From Xanthomonas arboricola (lineage in GTDB: Bacteria > Pseudomonadota > Gammaproteobacteria > Xanthomonadales > Xanthomonadaceae): 64,000 nucleotides of DNA. The position numbers and the translations under genes were made by a program. This document shows, piece by piece, positions 1 to 11,819 of the stretch. Under the pieces are notes generated by a model. It worked only from the letters and a program-made list of their open reading frames with translations, was not told the origin of the DNA and ran no database searches. The stretch lies in assembly GCF_002940665.1 (NCBI RefSeq), contig NZ_MIGY01000003.1, positions 124,001 through 188,000 of the forward strand, in the 5' to 3' direction. The first letter of the stretch is position 1. Every line of letters starts with the position of its first letter.

Positions 1-881
<881 letters not shown>

Positions 882-939
882 GCGGCGGCATCTAACGCCC
901 GTTATCACGCCCTTGTATCCAGCTGTCAGTAGTATTGCC

Positions 940-1572
940 ATGGCATTGCGCTCGCTGCTGTCTGTCTCCCTGCTTGCGTCGGTGGCTTGCGGATTGCTGG
1001 CCTGCGGGAAGCAGGCCGCTCCCGACTCGCACCCCGACGCTGCCGCTGCCGCGCCGCAAGCGCCGGCCGGCGCGTCGATCGCACCGGTGCCGTCGGTGCC
1101 GTCTGTCCCGTCTGTCCCGAGCCTGGACGGCGCCACCCAGGCCGCCAGTACCGGCGAGCGGCCGACACTGATGATCACCTCGACCGGCGGCACGGTCAGC
1201 TGCGAGGGGCATAACGTCGACCTGACCGGCCAGAACGCCAATCTGGTCCTCAAGGGCGCCTGCGGCACGGTCGCCGTGCTGGGGCAGCATGCGATCGTGC
1301 ACATCGAGCACGCCGAGGCAGTGCGCCTGGTCGGCGACGATGCCCAGCTCACCCTCGCTGGCGATGCCAGGACCGTCGAAGTGTTGAGCCGCGCCTCCAT
1401 GCTCAAGGCCGGTCGCATCGACACCCTGCTGGTGCCTGGCGACGACAATCAGGTACAGGTGCAGGCGATCGCCTCCGCCACGCTGCACGGCCGCGGCAAC
1501 CGCATCACCCAGCAATCCGGCAACGCCGTGCTCAACGACTACGGCAGCGACAATCAGATCTCCACCCGCTGA
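940..1572 (+). CDS. DUF3060-type lipoprotein
   Basis: A predicted lipoprotein of about 210 residues. It has a short charged N-terminus, a hydrophobic stretch and a lipobox (LLAC-G), so it should be exported and lipid-anchored. After the lipidated cysteine comes a low-complexity Pro/Ala linker with tandem P-S-V triplets encoded by near-identical 9-base units. From about residue 75 to the end there are short beta-rich repeats containing G-N-N and D-N-Q turns, as in DUF3060 proteins. The ATG at 940 is preferred over an in-frame TTG at 913 because it gives a normal signal peptide. The function of this family is unknown. It stands alone between purB and the oxygenase gene. Confidence 0.75.
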   Translation: MALRSLLSVSLLASVACGLLACGKQAAPDSHPDAAAAAPQAPAGASIAPVPSVPSVPSVPSLDGATQAASTGERPTLMITSTGGTVSCEGHNVDLTGQNANLVLKGACGTVAVLGQHAIVHIEHAEAVRLVGDDAQLTLAGDARTVEVLSRASMLKAGRIDTLLVPGDDNQVQVQAIASATLHGRGNRITQQSGNAVLNDYGSDNQISTR

Positions 1573-1846
1573 CCCGCCGCCGGCATCCCCAGGTCATCGG
1601 AGGCCCGTAGGTGCACTGAAACCTTCGCGACACCCCCACCCAAGGCGTCGTACGGCGGGCTGGACCACTGCACCGCCGTCAGGCGGGCGCGGCCGGTGCT
1701 CGGAATCGGCATGTATCACTCGTACACTGCGGTTCTGAGCGCGCCGTCCCACCACCTGACGACCGCTGGCTACGTTGTTTTGTTAGCCGCTCCAAGCCAC
1801 TTCGCCGGCCGCACCGTGCCGGCCCTCCAGTCGGACCCGTGACACC

Positions 1847-3352
1847 ATGAAAAAAACCCCCGCAAAAAAGATCGTCGCCAGGAAAGGCGCGCCACTGCCC
1901 TTCGAGATCCACGCCACCCGCGACCAGCCGCTGGGCATGCCGGTCGAGCGCTTCCTGCGCAACTACTGGCACAAGCACCCGCTGCTGATCCGCAACGCGT
2001 TTGCGGACTTCCAGTCCCCGCTGCAGCCCGAAGACCTGGCCGGCCTGGCTTGCGAAGACGGCGTGCTGGCACGCCTGATCAGCCACGACCGTGCCACGGA
2101 CGACTGGACCGTGCGCACCGGCCCGTTCCAGGAAGCCGACTTCCCCGGCCTGCCCGACCATGACTGGACCCTGCTGGTGCAGGACGTGGACAAGTGGGAC
2201 GCCGACGTACGCGTGCTGCTGGAACAGTTCCGCTTCCTGCCGCGCTGGCGTATCGACGACATCATGATCAGTTTCGCCGCCACCGGCGGCTCGGTCGGCG
2301 CGCATGTCGACCATTACGACGTGTTCCTGCTGCAGGGCCATGGCCGCCGCCGCTGGCAGATCGACGCGCGCGCGCAGCAAGGCCGCAGGGCCGCGCCGCT
2401 GGCGTTCCGCGACGATGTCGAGCTCAAGCTGTTGCGCGACTTCAAGCCCACCCACGACTGGGTGCTGGCTCCGGGCGACATGCTGTACCTGCCGCCGCTG
2501 GTGCCGCACCACGGCGTGGCCGAAGACGCCTGCCTGACCTTCTCCATCGGTACCCGCGCGCCGTCCTCGGCCGAGCTGATCGGCGACTATCTGGACACCT
2601 TGATCGCCGATGCCGACGAGGCGGTGCGCTATCACGACGAAGACCTCAAGGTGCCGGCCGATCCTTACGAGATCGACGTTACCGCGATGAACCGCGCGGT
2701 CGAAGCGCTCAATGCCTTGCGCATGAACGACCCGGATCGCCTGGGTGACTGGTTCGGTCGCTTCATGACCACCTACCGCGCCTCGGGCGATGTGGTGCCG
2801 GCGCCCGAACCGATCCCCCGCGAGGCGGTCGAGCAGGCCCTGGACGAAGGCGTCCTGCTGCACCGTCACCCCTGGTCGCGGCTGGCCTGGCGGCGCGCCA
2901 AGCGTGGCGCCACCCTGTTCTGCAGCGGCCTGGAATTCGCGCTGTCGGCCAAGGATGCCGCACGGCTGGCCGCGGCCGAAGAGATCGACGGCGCGCTGTA
3001 TACGCAGCTGTCCAACCGTGGCCGCGAGGTGGTGCTGGAGCTGCTGGCGCAGGGCCATTACCAGCGCGCCCACGAGGACGCGGAAGACGACGTCGAGGAC
3101 ATCGACGACGACCAGGCCCACGTCCTGAGTCTGTCGGACGACCATGACGACGCCGAGGCCGACACGCCGGATGCGGACGATGAGATCGACGCCGAGGCCG
3201 ACGTCGAGCAGGTCGCCGATGCCGCGGACGGCCCGGCCCAGGCCGACGAGGCCGAACACGGCGAGGATGCCGACCAGGACGACGACAGCGGGCTGGCCGA
3301 CGACGGCGCGGCATCGGACACTGGCGACGACGGGTCCGACCAGCGCGCATGA
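1847..3352 (+). CDS. Ribosomal protein arginine hydroxylase, YcfD/RoxA-like cupin, with long acidic tail
   Basis: The first 400 or so residues match the JmjC/cupin 2-oxoglutarate oxygenases of the YcfD (RoxA) type, which hydroxylate an arginine of ribosomal protein L16 in E. coli. The iron-binding triad is visible as H153-x-D155 and a histidine at about 221 in a PPLVPHHG motif. A winged-helix-like C-terminal domain follows. E. coli YcfD is about 373 residues; this protein has 501. The extra part, from about residue 407, is almost entirely Asp, Glu and Ala. The L16 substrate is inferred from the family. The stop codon overlaps the next ATG (ATGA), so the two genes are probably cotranslated. 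Confidence 0.85.
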   Translation: MKKTPAKKIVARKGAPLPFEIHATRDQPLGMPVERFLRNYWHKHPLLIRNAFADFQSPLQPEDLAGLACEDGVLARLISHDRATDDWTVRTGPFQEADFPGLPDHDWTLLVQDVDKWDADVRVLLEQFRFLPRWRIDDIMISFAATGGSVGAHVDHYDVFLLQGHGRRRWQIDARAQQGRRAAPLAFRDDVELKLLRDFKPTHDWVLAPGDMLYLPPLVPHHGVAEDACLTFSIGTRAPSSAELIGDYLDTLIADADEAVRYHDEDLKVPADPYEIDVTAMNRAVEALNALRMNDPDRLGDWFGRFMTTYRASGDVVPAPEPIPREAVEQALDEGVLLHRHPWSRLAWRRAKRGATLFCSGLEFALSAKDAARLAAAEEIDGALYTQLSNRGREVVLELLAQGHYQRAHEDAEDDVEDIDDDQAHVLSLSDDHDDAEADTPDADDEIDAEADVEQVADAADGPAQADEAEHGEDADQDDDSGLADDGAASDTGDDGSDQRA

Positions 3353-4278
3353 GTTCCCAGGCCGGGCTGCAGATCGTTTCGCTGGAGGCGGCGTCCGACG
3401 CCGCAGCCCTGCGTGCGCTGCGCCTGGCCTGCAGCACCGGCAGCACCGAGGACAGCGCTGCCGACTGGGACGCCCTGGACCCGCTCAGCCTGCACCTGGC
3501 GCTGCGCAACGAGGACGGCCAGTTGGTCGGCTCGGTGCGGCTGACGGCGGATCGGCGCATCGACCGGCTCGGCGTGCTGCCGGGCTGGCGCCGCCGCGGC
3601 CTGGCCGACCGGTTGCTCGCAGCCGCCGTCGCCACCGCACAACAACGCGGCTGGCCCGGCCTGCAAACCCGCGTGAACACAGACGCCGAGGCCGTGTTTG
3701 CACGCCTGGGCTTCCTGCCGGACACCTCTTCCGACCGGCACCCCGCTCGCGCCGCAACGGCGGGCGATCGCCCGGGCAGGCCCCTGCACCGCCGTCTCGA
3801 CGGCCCGATGGCGGTGGACGACCTGCGCGCGGCCCTGGCCGCCACCACCGGGCTGCTGTGCGCCGCACGCCGCCAGGTGCTGATCTATACGCGGGCACTG
3901 GATCCACCGCTGTTCGACAACCCCGCAGTGCTCGATGCGCTGCGCCGCTTTGCCACCGCCCGCCACGACAAGCGCGTGCAGGTGCTGGTGCAGGACACCG
4001 CCGCCGCGGGCGCCAACAGCAGCGCGATGCTGCGGCTGGCCCAGCGCCTGCCCAGCGTGTTCCGCTTCCGTGCGGTCAGCGATCCGGTCGATGCCAGCTA
4101 CGCGTCGGCCTATGTGGTGGGTGATGACGCCTACTACTTTCGTCCAACAGGCCATCGCTTCGACGATGGCGAAACCTGGCTGTCGGGCGCGGCGCGCAGC
4201 CGCCAGCTGGAGCGCGAATTCGCGCAGATATGGGAGCGCAGCGCGCTTTGGAACGAACCGCGCGCACTCGGCATCTGA
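3349..4278 (+). CDS. GNAT-family N-acetyltransferase with an extra C-terminal domain
   Basis: Residues 1 to about 125 form a GNAT acetyltransferase fold. The acetyl-CoA-binding motif is seen as LGVLPGWRRRGLADRLL (the R/Q-x-x-G-x-A/G type), followed by an ARLGF motif near the end of the domain. Residues from about 145 to 309 are a second domain that starts with a helix (AARRQVLIYTRALDPPLFD). It resembles a phospholipase-D-like Rossmann fold, but I see no HxK active-site motif. The substrate is unknown. The gene overlaps the oxygenase gene by four bases, which suggests a joint role, possibly on the translation apparatus; that link is inference only. Confidence 0.75.
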   Translation: MSSQAGLQIVSLEAASDAAALRALRLACSTGSTEDSAADWDALDPLSLHLALRNEDGQLVGSVRLTADRRIDRLGVLPGWRRRGLADRLLAAAVATAQQRGWPGLQTRVNTDAEAVFARLGFLPDTSSDRHPARAATAGDRPGRPLHRRLDGPMAVDDLRAALAATTGLLCAARRQVLIYTRALDPPLFDNPAVLDALRRFATARHDKRVQVLVQDTAAAGANSSAMLRLAQRLPSVFRFRAVSDPVDASYASAYVVGDDAYYFRPTGHRFDDGETWLSGAARSRQLEREFAQIWERSALWNEPRALGI

Positions 4279-4345
4279 GACCGCAGCGCCCTTCGCACGT
4301 AGGCGTCAGGCGGTTGCACCTACCCGTCCGGTCAGCTGGCAGACG

Positions 4346-4378
4346 CCCCCTCACTAGCGCAAGGGGGTATAATTTTTC
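4346..4378 (+). promoter_or_regulatory. Hairpin followed by a TATAAT box upstream of sucA
   Basis: A C-rich arm at 4346-4351 can pair with a G-rich arm at 4362-4367. The sequence after it reads TATAAT (4368-4373) and then five T. This could be a terminator for the upstream gene pair or the -10 box of the sucABlpdA promoter. No convincing -35 box lies 16-18 bases upstream. Confidence 0.35.
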
Positions 4379-4458
4379 GAGATTTGAGACCGACCGACAG
4401 GGCATCTCGCCCCGCCGCTTCCGCACAATCATCCCCACAGCAGACCCGACTTACCATC

Positions 4459-7278
<2,820 letters not shown>

Positions 7279-7320
7279 CTCCCCTTCCCCAAAGAACGAA
7301 AACCCTAGGACGCTCCCCGA

Positions 7321-8535
7321 ATGGCCACCGAAGTCAAAGTTCCGGTACTGCCCGAATCCGTTTCCGACGCCACCATCGCCAGCTGGCACAAGAAGGCCGG
7401 TGAAGCGGTCAAGCGCGACGAGAATCTGGTCGACCTGGAAACCGACAAGGTCGTGTTGGAAGTTCCTTCGCCGGTCGACGGCGTACTGAAGGAAATCAAG
7501 TTCGAAGCCGGCAGCACCGTCACCAGCAACCAGATCCTGGCGATCATCGAAGAAGGCGCCGTGGCTGCGGCCGCACCGGCCGACGAGAAGAAGGCCGAGG
7601 CACCGGCGCCTGCCGCTGCTGCCCCGGCCGCCGCGCCGGCCCCGGCTGCTGCCGCTGCGCCTGCCGCTGCATCCAAGTCCGCTGCCGATGCCTTGCCCCC
7701 GGGTGCGCGTTTTTCCGCAATCACCCAGGGCGTGGATCCGGTCCAGGTCGAAGGCACCGGCCGCCGTGGCGCGGTGACCAAGGAAGACATCGTCAACTTC
7801 GCCAAGGCCGGCGGGGTGGGCAAGGCGTCCGGCGCCCGTCCGGAAGAGCGCGTGCCGATGACCCGCGTGCGCAAGACCATCGCCAAGCGCCTGATGGAGT
7901 CCAAGAACTCCACCGCGATGCTGACCACCTTCAACGAGGTCAACCTCGCCAAGGTGTCGGCCGCGCGCAAGGAGCTGCAGGACGAATTCCAGAAGGCGCA
8001 CGGCATCAAGCTCGGTTTCATGAGCTTCTTCGTCAAGGCCGCCGCCAACGCGCTGCAGCGCTTCCCGCTGGTCAACGCCTCGATCGACGGCGACGACATC
8101 ATCTATCACGGCTACAGCGACATCTCGATTGCGGTCTCGACCGAGAAGGGCCTGGTCACGCCGGTGCTGCGTAACGTCGAGCGCCAGTCGTTCGCCGACG
8201 TCGAACAGGGCATCGCCGACTACGCCGCCAAGGCGCGCGCCGGCAAGCTGGGCCTGGACGATCTGCAGGGTGGCACCTTCACCATCACCAACGGCGGCAC
8301 CTTCGGCTCGCTGCTGTCCACCCCGATCATCAACCCGCCGCAGAGCGCCATCCTGGGCATGCACGCGATCAAGGAACGTCCGATCGCCGAAAACGGCCAG
8401 GTCGTGATCGCCCCGATGATGTATCTGGCGCTGTCCTACGACCACCGCATCATCGACGGCAAGGACTCGGTGCAGTTCCTGGTCGACATCAAGAATCAGC
8501 TGGAAAACCCGGGCCGGATGTTGTTCGGTCTGTGA
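7321..8535 (+). CDS. sucB: Dihydrolipoyllysine-residue succinyltransferase (E2 of 2-oxoglutarate dehydrogenase)
   Basis: This is the core subunit of the 2-oxoglutarate dehydrogenase complex, moving the succinyl group from E1 to CoA. It has 404 residues. The lipoyl domain spans about 1-75, with the lipoylated lysine at K43 in the ETDKVVLEV context. An Ala/Pro-rich flexible linker covers about 80-120. A short E1/E3-binding domain lies at about 120-160. The acyltransferase domain extends to the end, with the catalytic SYDHRIIDG motif (H375, D379). It has no internal oddities. It is followed by a short inverted-repeat spacer and then lpdA. Confidence 0.96.
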   Translation: MATEVKVPVLPESVSDATIASWHKKAGEAVKRDENLVDLETDKVVLEVPSPVDGVLKEIKFEAGSTVTSNQILAIIEEGAVAAAAPADEKKAEAPAPAAAAPAAAPAPAAAAAPAAASKSAADALPPGARFSAITQGVDPVQVEGTGRRGAVTKEDIVNFAKAGGVGKASGARPEERVPMTRVRKTIAKRLMESKNSTAMLTTFNEVNLAKVSAARKELQDEFQKAHGIKLGFMSFFVKAAANALQRFPLVNASIDGDDIIYHGYSDISIAVSTEKGLVTPVLRNVERQSFADVEQGIADYAAKARAGKLGLDDLQGGTFTITNGGTFGSLLSTPIINPPQSAILGMHAIKERPIAENGQVVIAPMMYLALSYDHRIIDGKDSVQFLVDIKNQLENPGRMLFGL

Positions 8536-8543
8536 TGAAAGCC

Positions 8544-8634
8544 GGGATTGGGGATTCGGGATTAGGGATTGGCGAGAGCCACCCCTTCCCGAGCATCCCG
8601 CTTTTACGAATCCCCAATCCCCAATTCCCAATCT
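8544..8634. repeat. Inverted pair of G/C-stuttering intergenic repeats (sucB-lpdA spacer)
   Basis: The spacer carries a G-rich run of repeated GGGATT/GGGGATT units at 8544-8572. Its near-complement (AATCCCC units) lies at 8607-8634, with about 34 bases between the two. The pair could fold into a long hairpin in the RNA. The same unit type recurs at several other intergenic sites in this window. Confidence 0.7.
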
Positions 8635-8646
8635 CGTGAGCGAAGA

Positions 8647-10089
8647 ATGAGCGAACAAGAACAATTCGACGTCATCGTCATCGGTGCCGGTCCGGCCGGT
8701 TATCACGCTGCGATTCGCGCGGCCCAGCTGGGCATGAAGGTCGCCTGCGTCGACGCGGCCATCGGCAAGGACGGCAAGCCTGCACTGGGCGGCACCTGCC
8801 TGCGCGTGGGCTGCATTCCGTCCAAGGCGCTGCTGGATTCCTCGCGCCAGTTCTGGAACATGGGCCACCTGTTCGGCGACCACGGCATCAGCTTCAACGA
8901 CGCCAAGATGGACGTGCCCACCATGATCGGCCGCAAGGACAAGATCGTGAAGCAGTTCACCGGCGGCATCGCGATGCTGTTCAAGGCCAACAAGATCACC
9001 CCGTACTACGGCTTCGGCCAGCTGCTGCCGGGCAACATCGTCAAGGTCGCCCAGCACGAAGGCGGCGAGATCGAGCTCAAGGGCACCAACGTGATCCTGG
9101 CGCCGGGCTCGGAGTCGATCGAGCTGCCGTTTGCCAAGTTCGAAGGCGACACCATCGTCGACAACGTCGGCGGCCTGGATTTCACCTCCGTTCCTAAGCG
9201 TCTGGCAGTGATCGGTGCCGGCGTGATCGGCCTGGAGCTGGGCAGCGTGTGGAAGCGCCTGGGCGCCGAGGTCACCATCCTCGAAGCGCTGCCGGATTTC
9301 CTGGCGCTGGCCGATGCCGAAGTGGCCAAGACCGCGCTGAAGGAATTCAAGAAGCAGGGCCTGGACATCAAGCTCGGCGCCAAGGTCAGCAAGACCGAGA
9401 TCACCGGCAGCGGCGATGCCAAGCAGGTGGTGGTCAGCTACACCGACGCCGCCGGCGAGCAGACCCTGACCGTGGACAAGTTGTTGGTGGCCGTGGGCCG
9501 TAAGGCCGCGACCAAGAACCTGCTGGCCGAGGGCACCGGCGTCAAGCTCAACGAGCGCGGCCAGATCGAGGTGGACGGACATTGTCACACCGGCGTCGAT
9601 GGCGTGTGGGCCATCGGTGACTGCGTGCGTGGCCCGATGCTGGCGCACAAGGGCTTCGAGGAAGGCATCGCGGTTGCCGAGCTGATCGCCGGCCTGCCTG
9701 GCCACGTCAACTTCGACACCATTCCGTGGGTTATCTACACCGAGCCGGAGATTGCCTGGGTCGGCAAGACCGAGCAGCAGTTGAAGGCCGAAGGCGTCGC
9801 CTACAAGGCCGGCAGCTTCCCGTTCGCGGCGATCGGCCGTGCCGTGGCCATGGGCGAGCCGGCCGGCTTCGTCAAGGTCATCGCCGATGCCGAAACCGAC
9901 CGCGTGCTGGGCATGCACCTGGTCGGCGTGGGCGTGTCCGAGCTCGTCCACGAGGGCGTGCTGACGATGGAATTCAACGGCTCGGCCGACGACCTGGCAC
10001 GCATCTGCCACGCCCACCCGACGCTGTCCGAAGCGATCCACGACGCCGCGATGGCAGTGAGCAAGCGCGCGATTCATAAGGCCAACTGA
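8647..10089 (+). CDS. lpdA: Dihydrolipoyl dehydrogenase (E3)
   Basis: This flavoprotein reoxidises the dihydrolipoyl group of E2 and reduces NAD+. It has 480 residues from the ATG at 8647; the open frame runs further upstream through the repeat spacer, but homology starts at MSEQEQFDVIVIGAGPAGYHAA. The FAD-binding GAGPAG lies at 13-18. The redox-active disulfide is C51/C56 in GGTCLRVGCIPSK. The NAD-binding domain contains GAGVIGLELG. The dimerisation domain ends with the catalytic HAHPTLSE motif. Its position after sucA-sucB indicates that it serves 2-oxoglutarate dehydrogenase, although E3 is often shared with pyruvate dehydrogenase. Confidence 0.96.
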   Translation: MSEQEQFDVIVIGAGPAGYHAAIRAAQLGMKVACVDAAIGKDGKPALGGTCLRVGCIPSKALLDSSRQFWNMGHLFGDHGISFNDAKMDVPTMIGRKDKIVKQFTGGIAMLFKANKITPYYGFGQLLPGNIVKVAQHEGGEIELKGTNVILAPGSESIELPFAKFEGDTIVDNVGGLDFTSVPKRLAVIGAGVIGLELGSVWKRLGAEVTILEALPDFLALADAEVAKTALKEFKKQGLDIKLGAKVSKTEITGSGDAKQVVVSYTDAAGEQTLTVDKLLVAVGRKAATKNLLAEGTGVKLNERGQIEVDGHCHTGVDGVWAIGDCVRGPMLAHKGFEEGIAVAELIAGLPGHVNFDTIPWVIYTEPEIAWVGKTEQQLKAEGVAYKAGSFPFAAIGRAVAMGEPAGFVKVIADAETDRVLGMHLVGVGVSELVHEGVLTMEFNGSADDLARICHAHPTLSEAIHDAAMAVSKRAIHKAN

Positions 10090-10090
10090 G

Positions 10091-10242
10091 CCGGGAATCG
10101 GGAGTGGGGAATTGGGAATCGTAAGAGCGTTCCCATCACCTCGCTCTTCATGCTGACGCCGGACCCAGGTCCGGCGTCATGCGTTCTGGCTTCTGTGTTT
10201 GCTTTGACCCATTCCCTATTCCCCACTCCCGGTTCCCGAATC
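10091..10242. repeat. Inverted intergenic repeat pair with an internal palindrome
   Basis: G-rich units at 10091-10120 and a complementary C-rich block at 10207-10242 flank the lpdA to LOG-gene spacer. Between them is a near-perfect palindrome with a 12-base stem (10154-10165 paired with 10168-10179), which can act as a terminator-like hairpin although no T-run follows. Confidence 0.65.
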
Positions 10243-10244
10243 CC

Positions 10245-10838
10245 ATGAAAAGCATCTGCGTCTACTGCGGTTCCAATGCCGGCAACAAACCCGCCTACGC
10301 CGAGCGTGCCACTGCGCTGGGCCAGCGCATCGCCGAGCAGGGCCTGCGGCTGGTGTATGGCGGCGGCAATGTCGGGCTGATGGGCACCGTGGCCAATGCG
10401 GTGCTGGCGGCTGGTGGCGAGGTGACCGGGGTGATTCCGCAGCAGCTGGCCGATTGGGAAGTGGCGCACCGTGGGCTGACCACGCTGGAAATCGTCGGCT
10501 CCATGCATGAGCGCAAGATGCGCATGTTCGAGCTGTCCGATGCCTTCGTCGCCCTGCCCGGCGGCTTCGGCACCATGGAAGAGATCTTCGAGATGCTGAC
10601 CTGGCGCCAGCTCGGCATCGGCAACAAGCCTTGCGCGTTCCTGGATATCGAAGGGTTTTACGCACCGCTGATCGGCATGATCGATCGCATGGTGGAAGAG
10701 CGCTTCCTGCATCCGGACCAGCGCAGCGACCTGTGGTATGGCGCCGATATCGAACAGATGCTGGAGTGGATGCAGCACTACACGCCGGCGCAGGCCTCCA
10801 AGTGGATCGACGAGAAGCGCCGCTCCACCCTGGTGTGA
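10245..10838 (+). CDS. LOG-family nucleotide 5'-monophosphate phosphoribohydrolase (cytokinin-activating type)
   Basis: This protein of 197 residues has a Rossmann-like lysine-decarboxylase-like fold of the LOG/TIGR00730 type. The signature PGGFGTMEEIFE is present at about residues 105-116, preceded by the SMHERKMRM segment, both of which form the nucleotide site. Family members release the base from nucleoside 5'-monophosphates; in plant-associated bacteria and plants this makes free cytokinin. The start at 10245 is chosen because the frame upstream is only repeat sequence. Whether it makes cytokinin or has a housekeeping role in nucleotide turnover cannot be told from sequence. Confidence 0.85.
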   Translation: MKSICVYCGSNAGNKPAYAERATALGQRIAEQGLRLVYGGGNVGLMGTVANAVLAAGGEVTGVIPQQLADWEVAHRGLTTLEIVGSMHERKMRMFELSDAFVALPGGFGTMEEIFEMLTWRQLGIGNKPCAFLDIEGFYAPLIGMIDRMVEERFLHPDQRSDLWYGADIEQMLEWMQHYTPAQASKWIDEKRRSTLV

Positions 10839-11216
10839 TGCGGGGCGACGCACGCTCCCTGCCCTATCGCAGGCCAGGCCCGGTGTCGGGCAGGTGCACC
10901 AGCAAGCGCGCAGCGGCGCTGTAGTCATACGTCAGCTGCGTGGAAGTGCAGCGATGCACCGGGCCATCTCTCACGTCTGCGGGCATCGCTCCGGCGCGAT
11001 GCCGCACCCGGCGGCGCCTGCCACGACCCGAATCGTGCGTCACGTTGCTCGCTAGGTCGACAGAGCAACGACAGCGCCCTGGCGCAACCGCCCGGGAGCT
11101 CGCGCGCTCATTGCACATCCGCCCAGCCGCAACGCGCTGCCCAACCCCTGCCGATCTGCAAGCTTGCAACGGCAGTCACGATGGCTGCGGCGTCCGGCGC
11201 GAGCGGCTCGCATAGA
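10839..11216. other. Gene-free spacer
   Basis: About 380 bases between the LOG-family gene and the YigZ-family gene. Short open frames exist on both strands, but none has a recognisable product or ribosome-binding site. No strong hairpin or known RNA was recognised. Confidence 0.5.
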
Positions 11217-11819
11217 ATGGCGACGATGCTCGATACCCTCGCCGCTGACGCGCACCACAGCCTGGACATCAAGCACAGTCGCTTTCTGGCCAACGCTGCG
11301 GCACTGGACTCTCCCGCGCAGGCGCTGGAGATCGTGCAGCGCGTGTCCGTTGCCGATGCCACCCACAATTGCTGGGCCTATCGATACGGGCAGGACTACC
11401 GTTCCAGCGACGATGGCGAGCCCAGCGGCACTGCCGGGCGGCCGATTCTTGCGGCCATCGATGGCCAGGGCTATGACCGCGTGGTGGTGGTGGTCACGCG
11501 TTGGTATGGCGGCATCAAGCTCGGTGCCGGTGGGCTGGTGCGTGCCTACGGCGGCGCCGCGGCCGAATGCCTGCGACTGGCGGCGCGACAGCCATTGATT
11601 GCGTTGTCGCTGCTCGACCTGCAATGTCAGTTCGACGACCTGGGCCTGGTGCATGCTGCACTGAGCGCCTTCCACGCCGACAAGCTGGACGAGCGCTTCG
11701 ACGCGCAGGGCGCGGCACTGCGCGTGCAACTGCCTGCCGATCAACTGGCCGGCTTGAAAACGCGCCTGTGCGACGCCACTCGCAACCGTGTCCATCTCTC
11801 ATCACCGGAAGCCGCATGA
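11217..11819 (+). CDS. YigZ/IMPACT family protein (UPF0029)
   Basis: About 200 residues with the IMPACT/YigZ N-terminal domain: HSRFLANAA, then DATHNCWAYRYG, a DDGEPSGTAGRPIL segment and VVVVVTRWYGGIKLGAGGLVRAYGGAA. The C-terminal DUF1949-like ferredoxin fold follows. In eukaryotes IMPACT regulates Gcn2; the bacterial role is uncertain, possibly translation- or nucleic-acid-related. Start candidates are ATG 11217 and ATG 11226. The stop overlaps the ATG of the ABC exporter gene by four bases, so the two are probably cotranscribed, but I see no functional link. Confidence 0.85.
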   Translation: MATMLDTLAADAHHSLDIKHSRFLANAAALDSPAQALEIVQRVSVADATHNCWAYRYGQDYRSSDDGEPSGTAGRPILAAIDGQGYDRVVVVVTRWYGGIKLGAGGLVRAYGGAAAECLRLAARQPLIALSLLDLQCQFDDLGLVHAALSAFHADKLDERFDAQGAALRVQLPADQLAGLKTRLCDATRNRVHLSSPEAA

